The notes below the pieces were generated by a model that was not told where the DNA came from, did not search any database, and saw only the letters and a program-made list of their open reading frames with translations. Shown here piece by piece: positions 39,070 through 46,723 of a stretch of DNA of 64,000 nucleotides; positions within the stretch are counted from its first letter, which is position 1, and each line of letters begins with the position of its first letter. The stretch covers positions 3,162,001 through 3,226,000 of the forward strand of contig NZ_JAMZEC010000001.1 of the NCBI RefSeq assembly GCF_024172185.1. Direction: 5' to 3'. This DNA comes from Nonomuraea roseoviolacea subsp. carminata (GTDB lineage: Bacteria; Actinomycetota; Actinomycetes; Streptosporangiales; Streptosporangiaceae). The translations under genes and the position numbers were made by a program.

Positions 39070-39110
39070 GCCCCGGGGCCCGGCCTTCACGGCTGGGGCT
39101 CCGGGGCTTT
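39070..39110 (+). terminator. Probable terminator of the dnaK-clpB operon
   Basis: A long GC-rich hairpin (GCCCCGGGGCCCGGCC against GGCTGGGGCTCCGGGGC, two mismatches and a bulge, TTCAC loop) is followed by TTT. Confidence 0.7.
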
Positions 39111-39305
39111 CGCGTGCGTGCGCGCGGCACGGCGGGGGCGCCTGAGACACGGCGTCGGGCGCGCCTCAGGCACGCAGCGGCCGGGGCGCTTCGGACACGG
39201 CCGGGGTAAGGACTGCCCACCGTTAGGCCAAGCGGGCCACGCGGCGGCGCTCGGCTGGCTAGCTTCGGCCTTCGTCCGGGACTCCGCCGGCTACGGCCCG
39301 AGCGT

Positions 39306-39329
39306 CTTCTCGGGCCTCGGCCCGAGAAG
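39306..39329. repeat. Perfect 10-bp inverted repeat with CTCG loop
   Basis: CTTCTCGGGC and GCCCGAGAAG flank CTCG, about 100 bases before the secreted-protein start. No T-run follows, so it may be an RNA leader structure or an operator. Confidence 0.7.
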
Positions 39330-39425
39330 GTGTCGTGTGAACGCGCGCGAGGGTGTCCGGCACCGTGCGAGCGCCCACGAGGGCGCCCGGCGTCGTCCGA
39401 GCCCGTATCGACGAGAGGACGTGCA

Positions 39426-40184
39426 GTGTCGAACCCAGCGCCATCACGGCGATCCCCGTCATCCCCCGCATTCCCGTCAGCCCCGCCATCCCGGGGATCA
39501 CGGCCGGCCGCGCCGTCCCGGCGGTCCCCGCACTACGCGCCATCCAGGTGGTCTCCGTGGTCCCGGTCGTCCGGGTCGTCCCGGTCATCGCTGTCGTGTT
39601 CCGGTTTCCGGGCCGCCGTCGCGGCGGTCACCCTGAGCGCCGGCGTCATCTGGATCGCCGCCGCCCCCTCCCCGGCGCTCGCCCACACCCGGGCCGGGGG
39701 CGAGGAGGACGCCTCCGCGGTCGTGGCGCGGACGGCCGAGCGCCTCGGGCTCACCGGGCCGCGAGGAGCCGGCTCCCCCATGGTCACGCCGGACGTGACG
39801 GCCGCTACCGCGGGCATGCCCGTCGTCCCCCCTGGCGCGCGCAACCCGTCGGGGCTGCCCGACGTCTCCTCGATGGCCACGGCCCCGGACCTGCCCGGCC
39901 TGCCCGCGGTCCCGGCCCGTCCCGCCCGCAGGTTCGACGGGGTCGCCGTCTCGGGCGAGGACTCCGCGCCGTCCGCCCGGCGCCAGGACGCGCACGAGAG
40001 CCCCGACCGGGCGCGCAGCCGCCCTGACGCCGCCACCCCGGCGGAGCGGCCGCGGAACGGCGCCGCCCGCCTGGCCGAGCCCCGCTCCTCCTCCGTGCGC
40101 GAGCCTCGCGAGGGCCGCGCGGGCCGGCCGGCCGGCGACGCGGACGGGGTCGGCACGCTCCTCCCCGGCCTGGGCCTGAACTGA
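39426..40184 (+). CDS. Hypothetical secreted protein with low-complexity N-terminus
   Basis: The 252-residue protein has a hydrophobic export segment at about 62-85 (AAVAAVTLSAGVIWIAAAPSPALAH, with ALAH as a likely cleavage site), then a Pro/Ala/Arg-rich, apparently disordered exported region. The GTG start has AGAGGAC 5 bases upstream, but the first 55 residues (SNPAPSRRSPSSPAFPSAPPSR...) are a Ser/Arg/Pro repeat with many A-ending codons, unlike the GC3-rich remainder. The true start may be later or the N-terminus may have arisen from repeat expansion. No function can be given. Confidence 0.5.
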   Translation: MSNPAPSRRSPSSPAFPSAPPSRGSRPAAPSRRSPHYAPSRWSPWSRSSGSSRSSLSCSGFRAAVAAVTLSAGVIWIAAAPSPALAHTRAGGEEDASAVVARTAERLGLTGPRGAGSPMVTPDVTAATAGMPVVPPGARNPSGLPDVSSMATAPDLPGLPAVPARPARRFDGVAVSGEDSAPSARRQDAHESPDRARSRPDAATPAERPRNGAARLAEPRSSSVREPREGRAGRPAGDADGVGTLLPGLGLN

Positions 40185-40203
40185 CGCTCTGTTACGGTTG
40201 ATC

Positions 40204-40280
40204 GCGACGCGGGGTGCCCGGACCGCCGGGCTGAGATCACACCCGTCGAACCTGATCTAGTTCGCACTAGCGAAGGGACG
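40204..40280 (+). promoter_or_regulatory. TPP riboswitch (THI element)
   Basis: The conserved blocks GGGGTGCC, GGGCTGAGA, ACACCCGTCGAACCTGATCT and CTAGCGAAGGGA occur in order and spacing. Thiamine pyrophosphate binding should control tenA. The final GAAGGGA is also the ribosome site 8 bases before the TTG start, so ligand binding can hide it directly. Confidence 0.96.
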
Positions 40281-40286
40281 TCAACG

Positions 40287-41015
40287 TTGACCGCCATGCC
40301 CGAAGCCGAGCCCCGCACCACCGAGTCGTTCTGCGACGCGGCCTGGGCGCGCACCGCCGCGCTGCTGGACGCCATCCACCGCCACCCGTTCAACACCGCC
40401 CTCGGCGACGGCACCCTGAGCCGCGACCGGTTCACGTTCTACCTGGTGCAGGACGGCCGCTACCTCGCCGCGTACGCGAAGACCCTGGCGACGGCCTCGG
40501 CGCGGGCCGGCGACCCCGCCGACGCGATGTTCTTCGCGCAGAGCGCGCACACGGCGCTGGCCGTCGAGCGCGCCCTGCACACCGGCTACCTCGACGGGTT
40601 CGGGATGGGCGCGGCGGACGTGGCGGCCGTCGCCACCTCGCCGACCTGCCTGGCGTACGCGTCGTACCTCCAGGCGACGGCACTCACCGCGCCCTTCCCG
40701 GTGCTGGTCGCCGCGGTGCTGCCGTGCTTCTGGGTCTACCAGGACGTGGGTACGGCCCTGCTGGAACGCACGGCCGGCCTGGACGGGCACCCGTACCGGG
40801 CGTGGATCTCCACCTACTCCGACCCGGCGTTCGCCGCCTCGGCGACGCAGGTGCGGGGGATCGCCGACCGGCTGGCCGCCACCGCCGACCCGGAGACGCG
40901 CCGGGCCATGACCGAGGCGTTCTGCCGGGCGACGGAGTACGAGTGGATGTTCTGGGACAGCGCCTGGCGGCTGGAGACCTGGCCCACCGGCCAGTGGCTC
41001 ACGCCCGCGAGCTGA
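40287..41015 (+). CDS. tenA: TenA family protein (aminopyrimidine aminohydrolase / thiaminase II)
   Basis: TenA salvages thiamine breakdown products by hydrolysing aminomethyl-pyrimidine in the cytosol. The 242-residue all-helical protein has HPFNTALGDGTLSRDRFTFYLVQDGRYLAAYAKTLA, AVLPCFWVYQDVGTAL and YSDPAFAASATQVRGIADRLA, with family-typical Asp, Tyr and Cys (PCFW) positions and a C-terminal EYEWMFWDSAW. The TTG start is preferred to the ATG three codons later because it lies 8 bases from GAAGGGA of the riboswitch. It appears to be the only gene under the riboswitch; no thiC/D/E/M is nearby. Confidence 0.93.
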   Translation: MTAMPEAEPRTTESFCDAAWARTAALLDAIHRHPFNTALGDGTLSRDRFTFYLVQDGRYLAAYAKTLATASARAGDPADAMFFAQSAHTALAVERALHTGYLDGFGMGAADVAAVATSPTCLAYASYLQATALTAPFPVLVAAVLPCFWVYQDVGTALLERTAGLDGHPYRAWISTYSDPAFAASATQVRGIADRLAATADPETRRAMTEAFCRATEYEWMFWDSAWRLETWPTGQWLTPAS

Positions 41016-41089
41016 CCGTCCCAGGGCATGACGGCGGCGGGGCGCGCCCGTCGGGGCGTCCCCCTCTCCGGCTCCCGGGGCGGGACGGC

Positions 41090-41119
41090 CCGCCTCAGGA
41101 GACGCCGCCTCAGGAGACC
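41090..41119 (-). repeat. 15-bp tandem duplication at a gene end
   Basis: ccgcctcaggagac(g/c) occurs at 41090-41104 and 41105-41119. The second copy contains the TGA of the TPR-like gene (minus strand), so the terminus including the stop is duplicated beyond the gene. Confidence 0.75.
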
Positions 41120-41640
41120 AAGGCGTCCAGCTCGTCCTCGGGCAGGCCCAGGTCGACCCGGATGCGGTAACGCGTGCGCAGCAACGCGTCGTGCTCCGGG
41201 TCGTCCTCGTCGCTGGCGAGCACGGCCTGGGTCACCCATTCGAGCCCGCTCCGCAGGTCGCCGTACGCGACGAGCGTCTCGGCGATCGTGTGGGACGTCG
41301 CCGTGGTGATGCCGCCCTCGGCGCGGATCGTCTCGATGACCTCCCTCGCCTCGTCGGGACGGTCGAGCTCGAAGAGCGTGTCGGCGATGCCGGCGCGCGG
41401 GTCGACGAGCGACTCACCGCCGTCCTCCACCGCGCGCTGGAAGCACTCCAGAGCCCGGGCGGGCTGCCCGGCCGCGCGCCATTCCTCGGCCGCCAGGACC
41501 AGGATCGACGCCCTGGAGACGTCGCCCGAGGAATAGCCGAGCGCGACGTCGTACAGCCGCCTGGCCAGGGAGCTGTGGTCGTCGGCCAGCAGGGCCTGCT
41601 CAAGCAGGCGATCAAGGTGCTCACGGGTCACATGCGCCAC
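41110..41640 (-). CDS. Tetratricopeptide-like hypothetical protein
   Basis: The 176-residue protein is made of helical pairs resembling TPR units (LARRLYDVALGYSS, ILVLAAEEWRAAGQPARALECFQRAVEDGG, AGIADTLFELDRPDEAREVIETIRAEG, ETLVAYGDLRSGLEWVTQAV). Such repeats bind proteins. No TM or catalytic motif is present. A second GTG lies three codons after the first; either may be used. It converges on tenA with 94 bases between stops. Confidence 0.75.
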   Translation of the reverse strand: MAHVTREHLDRLLEQALLADDHSSLARRLYDVALGYSSGDVSRASILVLAAEEWRAAGQPARALECFQRAVEDGGESLVDPRAGIADTLFELDRPDEAREVIETIRAEGGITTATSHTIAETLVAYGDLRSGLEWVTQAVLASDEDDPEHDALLRTRYRIRVDLGLPEDELDALVS

Positions 41641-41804
41641 ACCGCGAGACTACCGAGCCACTTGCCGGTTTGCCCCGGCAATGCACATCGCCGATCCGGC
41701 ACGACTTTGGCAAGGTCATGTCAAAGGATGCCCGCTTCCGGCGTGTCTTCGCAGGCCGTAGGGCATATAGCCGTCGCGCGCACCGGCGAGCGGGAGGGGC
41801 TGCG

Positions 41805-42464
41805 ATGGGCACGTCCAAGCAGATGACCTTCACACTCGCCTGTGCCGTCGCCTTTTCGGTCCTGGTTCCTGGTGCGGCCGGATACCTTTCCGGACGGCTG
41901 GAAGCGGTGGAATCGGCCGAGCGCCAACTCCACGCAATCGAGACGCGGCTGCGTTCCCGGGAGGCTCGCGAGGCCCGCCAGGCGTGGCCGGTGGCGTACC
42001 CGGCGCCCTGCAGCGTCCAGCCCCCCGAGATCCGGCAGCCCGGCCCCCGACAACCCGGCCCCCGACAACCCGGCGTCCGACAACCCGGTGTCCGGCAACC
42101 TGACGTCCGGCAGCCCGGCGAGGCGCCCGCCCCCGTCGGGCGGTCCCATGATCGGGAGGCGCGGCCGCCGGCGGTCCGCGAACGCGACGCCCGCCCGCCC
42201 GGCCCGCACGAGGCCCAGGCAGGCCCACCGGCACCCCAGGAGCAGGAACGCGGCGCCCGTCGCCTCAGCACCCCCGGCGAGCAGCGCGAGGCCCGCCCAC
42301 CGGCCTCTCAGACCCGCCCACAGGCACCCCTGACCCGGGAGGGCGCCGCCCTGGGACGGGCGACCGGGGACGGCGGCACTGGCGCTCAGGCGCACCGGCC
42401 CGCCACCACCGACCCGTTCGGCTGGCTCCCCCAGCTCCTCGACCGCCTGCGCTGGGACCGCTGA
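41805..42464 (+). CDS. Membrane-anchored Pro/Arg-rich protein with RQPG repeats
   Basis: The 219-residue protein has one TM segment at about 9-28 (TFTLACAVAFSVLVPGAAGYL), a short helical region (LEAVESAERQLHAIETRLRSREAREAR) and a long disordered Pro/Arg/Gln/Ala region with six tandem RQPG(P/V) pentapeptides, ending in a conserved-looking DPFGWLPQLLDRLRWDR. GGGAGGGG precedes the ATG by 5 bases. The function is unknown; the short C-terminal Trp-containing segment may be an interaction motif. Confidence 0.6.
   Translation: MGTSKQMTFTLACAVAFSVLVPGAAGYLSGRLEAVESAERQLHAIETRLRSREAREARQAWPVAYPAPCSVQPPEIRQPGPRQPGPRQPGVRQPGVRQPDVRQPGEAPAPVGRSHDREARPPAVRERDARPPGPHEAQAGPPAPQEQERGARRLSTPGEQREARPPASQTRPQAPLTREGAALGRATGDGGTGAQAHRPATTDPFGWLPQLLDRLRWDR
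42033..42119 (+). repeat. 15-bp tandem repeat coding for RQPG(P/V)
   Basis: Five full 15-bp units and a partial one occur in the Pro-rich gene; the first three differ by at most a few bases. Confidence 0.85.
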
Positions 42465-42523
42465 CCGCCCGCCACGCCCCAGGAGACACACAGCCGGCCC
42501 CCGGCGCCGAACCGGTCGCCTTG

Positions 42524-42543
42524 ACCTCAACCGACCTTCAGGT
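42524..42543 (+). promoter_or_regulatory. MerR/SoxR-like dyad before a quinone oxidoreductase gene
   Basis: ACCTCAACCGACCTTCAGGT is an imperfect dyad of the ACCTCAA-N-TTGAGGT type bound by MerR-family regulators. A TTGACC (-35-like) starts at 42521. Confidence 0.4.
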
Positions 42544-42586
42544 TGAAGACTGGCCGCGACACTGTCTCACCACGAAGGTGCTTCCC

Positions 42587-43567
42587 ATGCGCGCGATTCA
42601 GGTGGCCCAGTTCGGCGGCCCGGAGGTCCTGTCCCCCGTCGAGCTGCCCGACCCCGCTCCCGGCCCCGGTCAGGTCGTCGTCGGCATGGCCGCGGCGGAC
42701 GTCATCTTCCTCGACACCCTGCTGCGCAAGGGCTGGGGCCAGGAGATCTTCCCGCGGACGCTGCCGTACGTGCCGGGCGGCGGCGGTGCGGGCGAGGTGC
42801 TGGAGACCGGGGAGGGCGTGGACCCGGCGTGGGTCGGCCGGCGGGTGGTCGCGCGGACCGGCACCGGCTACGCCGAACGCGTCGTCGCGGGCGTCGAGGA
42901 GATCACGCCGGTGCCGGACGGGCTGTCCATGGAGACGGCCGCGGCGCTCATCCACGACGGCGTGACCGCGCTCATGATGGACCGGCTGGGCGTACCGGAG
43001 AAGGGCGAATGGGTGCTGGTGTCGGCGGCGGCCGGTGGCGCCGGATCGCTGCTGGTGCAACTGGCCGTCGACGCGGGCGCCCGGGTGGTGGCCGCCGCGT
43101 CCAGCGACGTCAAGCTGGCCCTCACCCGCGAGCTGGGCGCGGAGGCCGTGGTCGACTACGCGCGTCCGGACTGGGTCGAGCGGGTGCGCGAGGCGACCGG
43201 CGGCGGCGCCGCGCTGGTCTACGACGGGGCGGGTGGCCCGCTCGGCACGGCCGCGCTGGGCGCCGTGTCCGACGGCGGCAGATTCGTCACGTACGGCACC
43301 GCGGAGGGCTTCGCCGCCCCCGACCCCGAGGAGGCCGCGCGCCGCGGCATCCGGGTGTTCACCCCGCTCCTCGACGGCCCGCCGAGCCAGGAGACCGCCA
43401 ACGAGCTGATGGACCTGGCCCTGGAGCGGGCCGTGGAGGGCCGGCTCCGGCCGTCGATCGGCGCGACGTACCCGCTGGAGCGGGCGGCCGACGCCCACCG
43501 GGCGCTGGCCGCCCGCACCACGGTGGGCAAGTCGCTACTGCTGATCGGCGACCGGACCGCCATGTGA
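42587..43567 (+). CDS. Zinc-independent quinone oxidoreductase (MDR family)
   Basis: The 326-residue NADPH-dependent medium-chain oxidoreductase has an N-terminal GroES-like domain (MRAIQVAQFGGPEVLSPVELPDPAPGPGQVVV, PYVPGGGGAGEVLETGEGV) and the Rossmann signature VLVSAAAGGAGSLLVQLAVDAGARVVA with AASSDVKLAL for NADPH. It lacks the Zn-ligand Cys of alcohol dehydrogenases. It probably reduces quinones or enones in the cytosol. The ATG follows GAAGGTG. An operator-like dyad lies about 44 bases upstream, hinting at redox-cycling control. Confidence 0.9.
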   Translation: MRAIQVAQFGGPEVLSPVELPDPAPGPGQVVVGMAAADVIFLDTLLRKGWGQEIFPRTLPYVPGGGGAGEVLETGEGVDPAWVGRRVVARTGTGYAERVVAGVEEITPVPDGLSMETAAALIHDGVTALMMDRLGVPEKGEWVLVSAAAGGAGSLLVQLAVDAGARVVAAASSDVKLALTRELGAEAVVDYARPDWVERVREATGGGAALVYDGAGGPLGTAALGAVSDGGRFVTYGTAEGFAAPDPEEAARRGIRVFTPLLDGPPSQETANELMDLALERAVEGRLRPSIGATYPLERAADAHRALAARTTVGKSLLLIGDRTAM

Positions 43568-43615
43568 CCCACCCCACAGGGAGGCGGGCTTGCAGCTCAC
43601 ATCGGTGTCACGTCC

Positions 43616-43621
43616 TACCGT
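43616..43621 (+). promoter_or_regulatory. Putative -10 box, leaderless monooxygenase-like gene
   Basis: TACCGT ends 7 bases before the ATG; no ribosome site is evident. Confidence 0.4.
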
Positions 43622-43628
43622 TCACGGC

Positions 43629-43946
43629 ATGACGACACACACACCCGTCTCCCTCTACGGCTTCCTGACCCCCAGGCCCGGGCACGCCGACGAGCTCCGT
43701 GAGCTCCTGCTCGGCCTCGTCGGGCCGTCCCGCGAGCACGCGGGCAGCCTGCAGTACCACCTGCACGAGCAGGAGGACGGCCGGTTCTTCCTCTACGAGG
43801 TCTGGCGTTCGCGGGAGGACCTCGACCGGCACAACGCGACCCCGCTGCTGCAAGCGTTCATGGCCGAGCTCCCGCGCCACATGGAGGGGGCTCCCGAGGC
43901 GTACTCCGGCGCCATGAGGAGCCCCTATCCGGCCGACGTGGCCTGA
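43629..43946 (+). CDS. Antibiotic biosynthesis monooxygenase (ABM) domain protein
   Basis: The 105-residue protein has the single dimeric alpha/beta-barrel ABM domain: VSLYGFLTPRPGHADELRELLLGLV, REHAGSLQYHLHEQEDGRFFLYEVWRSREDLDRHNATPLLQAFMAELPRHM. It is of the YgiN type, which acts on quinols or aromatic substrates without a cofactor. Next to a quinone oxidoreductase gene, a shared role in quinone turnover is plausible. It converges on a TetR gene. Confidence 0.87.
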   Translation: MTTHTPVSLYGFLTPRPGHADELRELLLGLVGPSREHAGSLQYHLHEQEDGRFFLYEVWRSREDLDRHNATPLLQAFMAELPRHMEGAPEAYSGAMRSPYPADVA

Positions 43947-43966
43947 CACGAGGCTGGACGCCCGCG

Positions 43967-44641
43967 TCAGGCCCTCTGCTTGGCCCAGGAGCGGAGCTGG
44001 CGGGACAGGAAGCCCCGGATGAGCTGCTTGGCCGCCGCGATGATCTCCTGCTCGCCGTGCGGGTCGTGCCGGAAGGCGAGCTTGAGCACCGCGTCGCCCG
44101 CCTCGACCGCCACCAGGACGGCGACGTCCAGCTCGTGGCTGTCGGCCAGGCCGAACTCCTGCAGCAGCAGGCCGCGCAGCCGCCCGGCGATCACCGTGTT
44201 GTTGTCGGAGTCGGAGTCGAGGAGGTTGAGGTCGACCACGTCGCCGAAGTGCAGGCTCTTGAAGCCCGGTACGGTCCGGTGCATGTCGACGTACTCGTCG
44301 ATGATCGCATCGACGGCCTCCCACCAGCCGACGTAGTCCTCCTCCATGAACCTGCGGCCCACCCGGGAGACGAACAGCTCGACGTTGCGCCGGGTCAGTT
44401 CCTGGGTGATGGCCCGCTTGTCGGGGAAGAACTGGTAGACCGACCCGATCGCGACGCCGGCCCGGTCGGCGATGCGGGTGGTGGAGAGCGACTCGTAGCC
44501 GATCTCGTCGAGCAGCTCGGCGCAGGCGTCGAGCATCCGCTCGACCCGGCGTGCGCTGCGGCGCTGCGCGGGCCGCCGCCTCAACGGCTGCGGCTGAACG
44601 CACTGATCGTCCATCTGGGGTGACAGCACGCGTTCCATCAT
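43967..44641 (-). CDS. TetR family transcriptional regulator
   Basis: The 224-residue regulator has an N-terminal TetR HTH (MLDACAELLDEIGYESLSTTRIADRAGVAIGSVYQFFPDKRAITQELTRR) and an all-helical ligand domain with an acidic stretch (NLLDSDSDNNTVIAGRLR). Two adjacent ATG codons are possible starts behind GGGGG. It follows the EphD-like gene on the same strand, separated by a hairpin, and may control that gene or itself. Confidence 0.9.
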   Translation of the reverse strand: MMERVLSPQMDDQCVQPQPLRRRPAQRRSARRVERMLDACAELLDEIGYESLSTTRIADRAGVAIGSVYQFFPDKRAITQELTRRNVELFVSRVGRRFMEEDYVGWWEAVDAIIDEYVDMHRTVPGFKSLHFGDVVDLNLLDSDSDNNTVIAGRLRGLLLQEFGLADSHELDVAVLVAVEAGDAVLKLAFRHDPHGEQEIIAAAKQLIRGFLSRQLRSWAKQRA

Positions 44642-44693
44642 CCCCCGAAGAGCACGATCGTTATCTGCAATCAGCGGATTTCTCGTGACTCCT

Positions 44694-44713
44694 CCGCTCC
44701 TTGAAAGGAGCGG
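44694..44713 (-). terminator. Hairpin between the EphD-like gene and the TetR gene
   Basis: CCGCTCCTT and AAGGAGCGG are perfectly complementary around GA. No T-run follows on the minus strand, so termination is uncertain. Confidence 0.45.
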
Positions 44714-44816
44714 CTGCCACCTCTCACGTTCGGTAACGAGGCGACCACGATATCGGCCGGCACCCGCCAGGCACCGGCAAACCGAGAGGACGTCCAGCCG
44801 ACCCCCTCGGAGATTC

Positions 44817-46607
44817 TCATGGCTCTGCGCCGGTCCGTCGGGGCCGGGGGCGGCCCAGGCGCAGGGCGGCCTTCGACAGCCGGGCCATCCCGCGCGTGGC
44901 GCCCGGCGACAGGCGCGACATCGCGTACCCCAGCTTGCCCTCCGCGTTGACCGGGACGACGGCCTGGTCGCGGTGGACGGCCCGGAGGATGTGCGCGGCG
45001 ACGCGCTCCGGCGGGTAGCCGCGCCGCTCCAGCGCCGCCACCGACACCTCCCGCAGGTCGGCGCCCACGTACGTGGCGTGGCGGGCGATGCCGGTGGACA
45101 CGAAACCGGGGCAGATCGCGCTGACGCCGATGCCCTGCCCGGCCACCTCGGCGCGCAGGCAGTCGCTGAGCATCTTCACGCCCGCCTTGGTCGTGGAGTA
45201 CGCGGGCAGCAGCGCCGAGGGGGTGAAGGCGGCCAGCGAGGCGATGTTGACGATGTGGCCGCCTTCGCCGCGTTCGACCATCTGCGCCGCGAACAGCCGG
45301 CACCCGTGGATCACGCCCCACAGGTTCACGTCGATCATCCACCGCCAGTCCTCCACGGAGTGGTCCAGGAAGGCGCCGGCGACCAGCGTTCCGGCGTTGT
45401 TGACCACGATGTCCGGCACGCCGTACTCGGCCCGTACCCGATGGGCGAAGTCCTCCATGCGGGCGGCGTCGGCGACGTCCACCTGCTCGGCGTGGGCGGC
45501 GCAGCCGCCGAGATCCTTGACGATCCCCTCCACCGTGCGGACGGCCGCGGCCTCGTCGATGTCGGCGCAGACGACCTCGGCGCCGTGGGCGGCGAAGGCC
45601 CGCGCGGTGGCGCGGCCGATGCCGCTGCCCGCGCCGGTGACCACCACCAGCTTCCCCTCGAACGCCGTGCCGGGCTCCGGTGCCCGCCCCACGGACGAGC
45701 CGGGGGCCCGGCGCGCGCGGCGGAGCCCGGGTGACGCCTCGGCGCCGTCCACGTGGTCCGCGAACTCGGCGATCATCCTGGCGACCACGTCCGGCCGGCT
45801 GCGCTGCGCCCAGTGGCCCGCCACGACCCTGCGGTGCCAGAACCTCGGCGCCCACCGCCCGAGCGAGGCCAGCAGCGCCGGGGAGACGAACGGGTCACGG
45901 GTCGCCTCGATGAGCTGCACCGGCACGTCCACCACCGGGTCGCCCCGCTCGTCCGTGTGGCGGGGCCGCAGGCCGGCGCTCATGTTGAGGCGGTACATCC
46001 ACAGCCCGTTGATCCCGTCGCGGGCCAGCGTGTCGGCGGGGTGGCCGGGGCGCGGCTCGATGCCCTCGCGCACCCGCATGCTGCGCTCCAGCATCGCCGG
46101 CATGAACGTCCGCCACGCCGTCTCAGGAAGGAGCGGGGCGTGGAAGACGCCGATGTACCAGGACCGCGCGCGCTGCCCCGCGACCTCACCGCGGCTGCCC
46201 TCGCGCATGAACCGGTGCGCCTGGGCCAGGCCGGGGCCGCCGAAGCTGGTGAGGGACGCCACCCGTTCGCGTATGCCGGGCCTGGTCACCGCGTCCCAGC
46301 ACTGGAGCGAGCCCCAGTCGTGGCCGACGAGGTGGACGGCGGGCTTGCCGATCGCGTCGAGCACCGCCGACAGGTCGCCCGCCAGGTGGTCGAAGGTGTA
46401 GCCGGCGTGGTGGGCCGGCTCGGTGGAGCGGCCCGCGCCGCGCACGTCGTAGCGGACCACGTGGAAGCGGTCGCGCAGCAGCCCGGCCACCTCGTCCCAG
46501 ACGCGGTGGGTGTCGGGATAGCCGTGGACGAGCAGGATCGTCGGGCGGGCCGGGTCGCCCTCCTCCGCGAGCCACAGCCGCACGTCACCGGACTCCACCC
46601 ACCGCAT
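44817..46607 (-). CDS. EphD-like alpha/beta hydrolase - short-chain dehydrogenase fusion
   Basis: The 596-residue protein joins an alpha/beta hydrolase of the epoxide-hydrolase type (ILLVHGYPDTHRVWDEVAGLL, nucleophile Asp in VGHDWGSLQCW, YRLNMSAGLRP cap, and a C-terminal catalytic His in VAGHWAQRSRPDVV) to a classical SDR (VVVTGAGSGIGRATARAF, NNAGTL, NIASLAAFTP, YSTTKAGVKM). The same order occurs in mycobacterial EphD (Rv2214c), linked there to mycolate metabolism, but mycolates are not expected in a Streptosporangium-like host, so the substrate is open. GGAGGAGG lies 5 bases before ATG. The Ser/Arg/Pro linker is near residues 290-315. Confidence 0.9.
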   Translation of the reverse strand: MRWVESGDVRLWLAEEGDPARPTILLVHGYPDTHRVWDEVAGLLRDRFHVVRYDVRGAGRSTEPAHHAGYTFDHLAGDLSAVLDAIGKPAVHLVGHDWGSLQCWDAVTRPGIRERVASLTSFGGPGLAQAHRFMREGSRGEVAGQRARSWYIGVFHAPLLPETAWRTFMPAMLERSMRVREGIEPRPGHPADTLARDGINGLWMYRLNMSAGLRPRHTDERGDPVVDVPVQLIEATRDPFVSPALLASLGRWAPRFWHRRVVAGHWAQRSRPDVVARMIAEFADHVDGAEASPGLRRARRAPGSSVGRAPEPGTAFEGKLVVVTGAGSGIGRATARAFAAHGAEVVCADIDEAAAVRTVEGIVKDLGGCAAHAEQVDVADAARMEDFAHRVRAEYGVPDIVVNNAGTLVAGAFLDHSVEDWRWMIDVNLWGVIHGCRLFAAQMVERGEGGHIVNIASLAAFTPSALLPAYSTTKAGVKMLSDCLRAEVAGQGIGVSAICPGFVSTGIARHATYVGADLREVSVAALERRGYPPERVAAHILRAVHRDQAVVPVNAEGKLGYAMSRLSPGATRGMARLSKAALRLGRPRPRRTGAEP

Positions 46608-46723
46608 CGCGGCCTCCTCCACGTCGCCGGTCCCGACGTAAGGGACTTCACCGGTGGCACGGCGGGCAAACGCCGGGACAGGGGAGCTCCGGGCGCGACA
46701 AGCCGGACAGGCGGCGGCGGGCG

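Larger units (their letters stand above)
38984..39425. other. Non-coding interval between clpB and the secreted-protein gene
   Basis: This 442-base interval holds the 35-bp clpB-end repeat, an imperfect terminator-like hairpin, and a perfect inverted repeat at 39306-39329. The remaining sequence is low-complexity GC-rich DNA (repeats of gcgcct and cggacacgg); I see no supported ORF. Confidence 0.65.
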
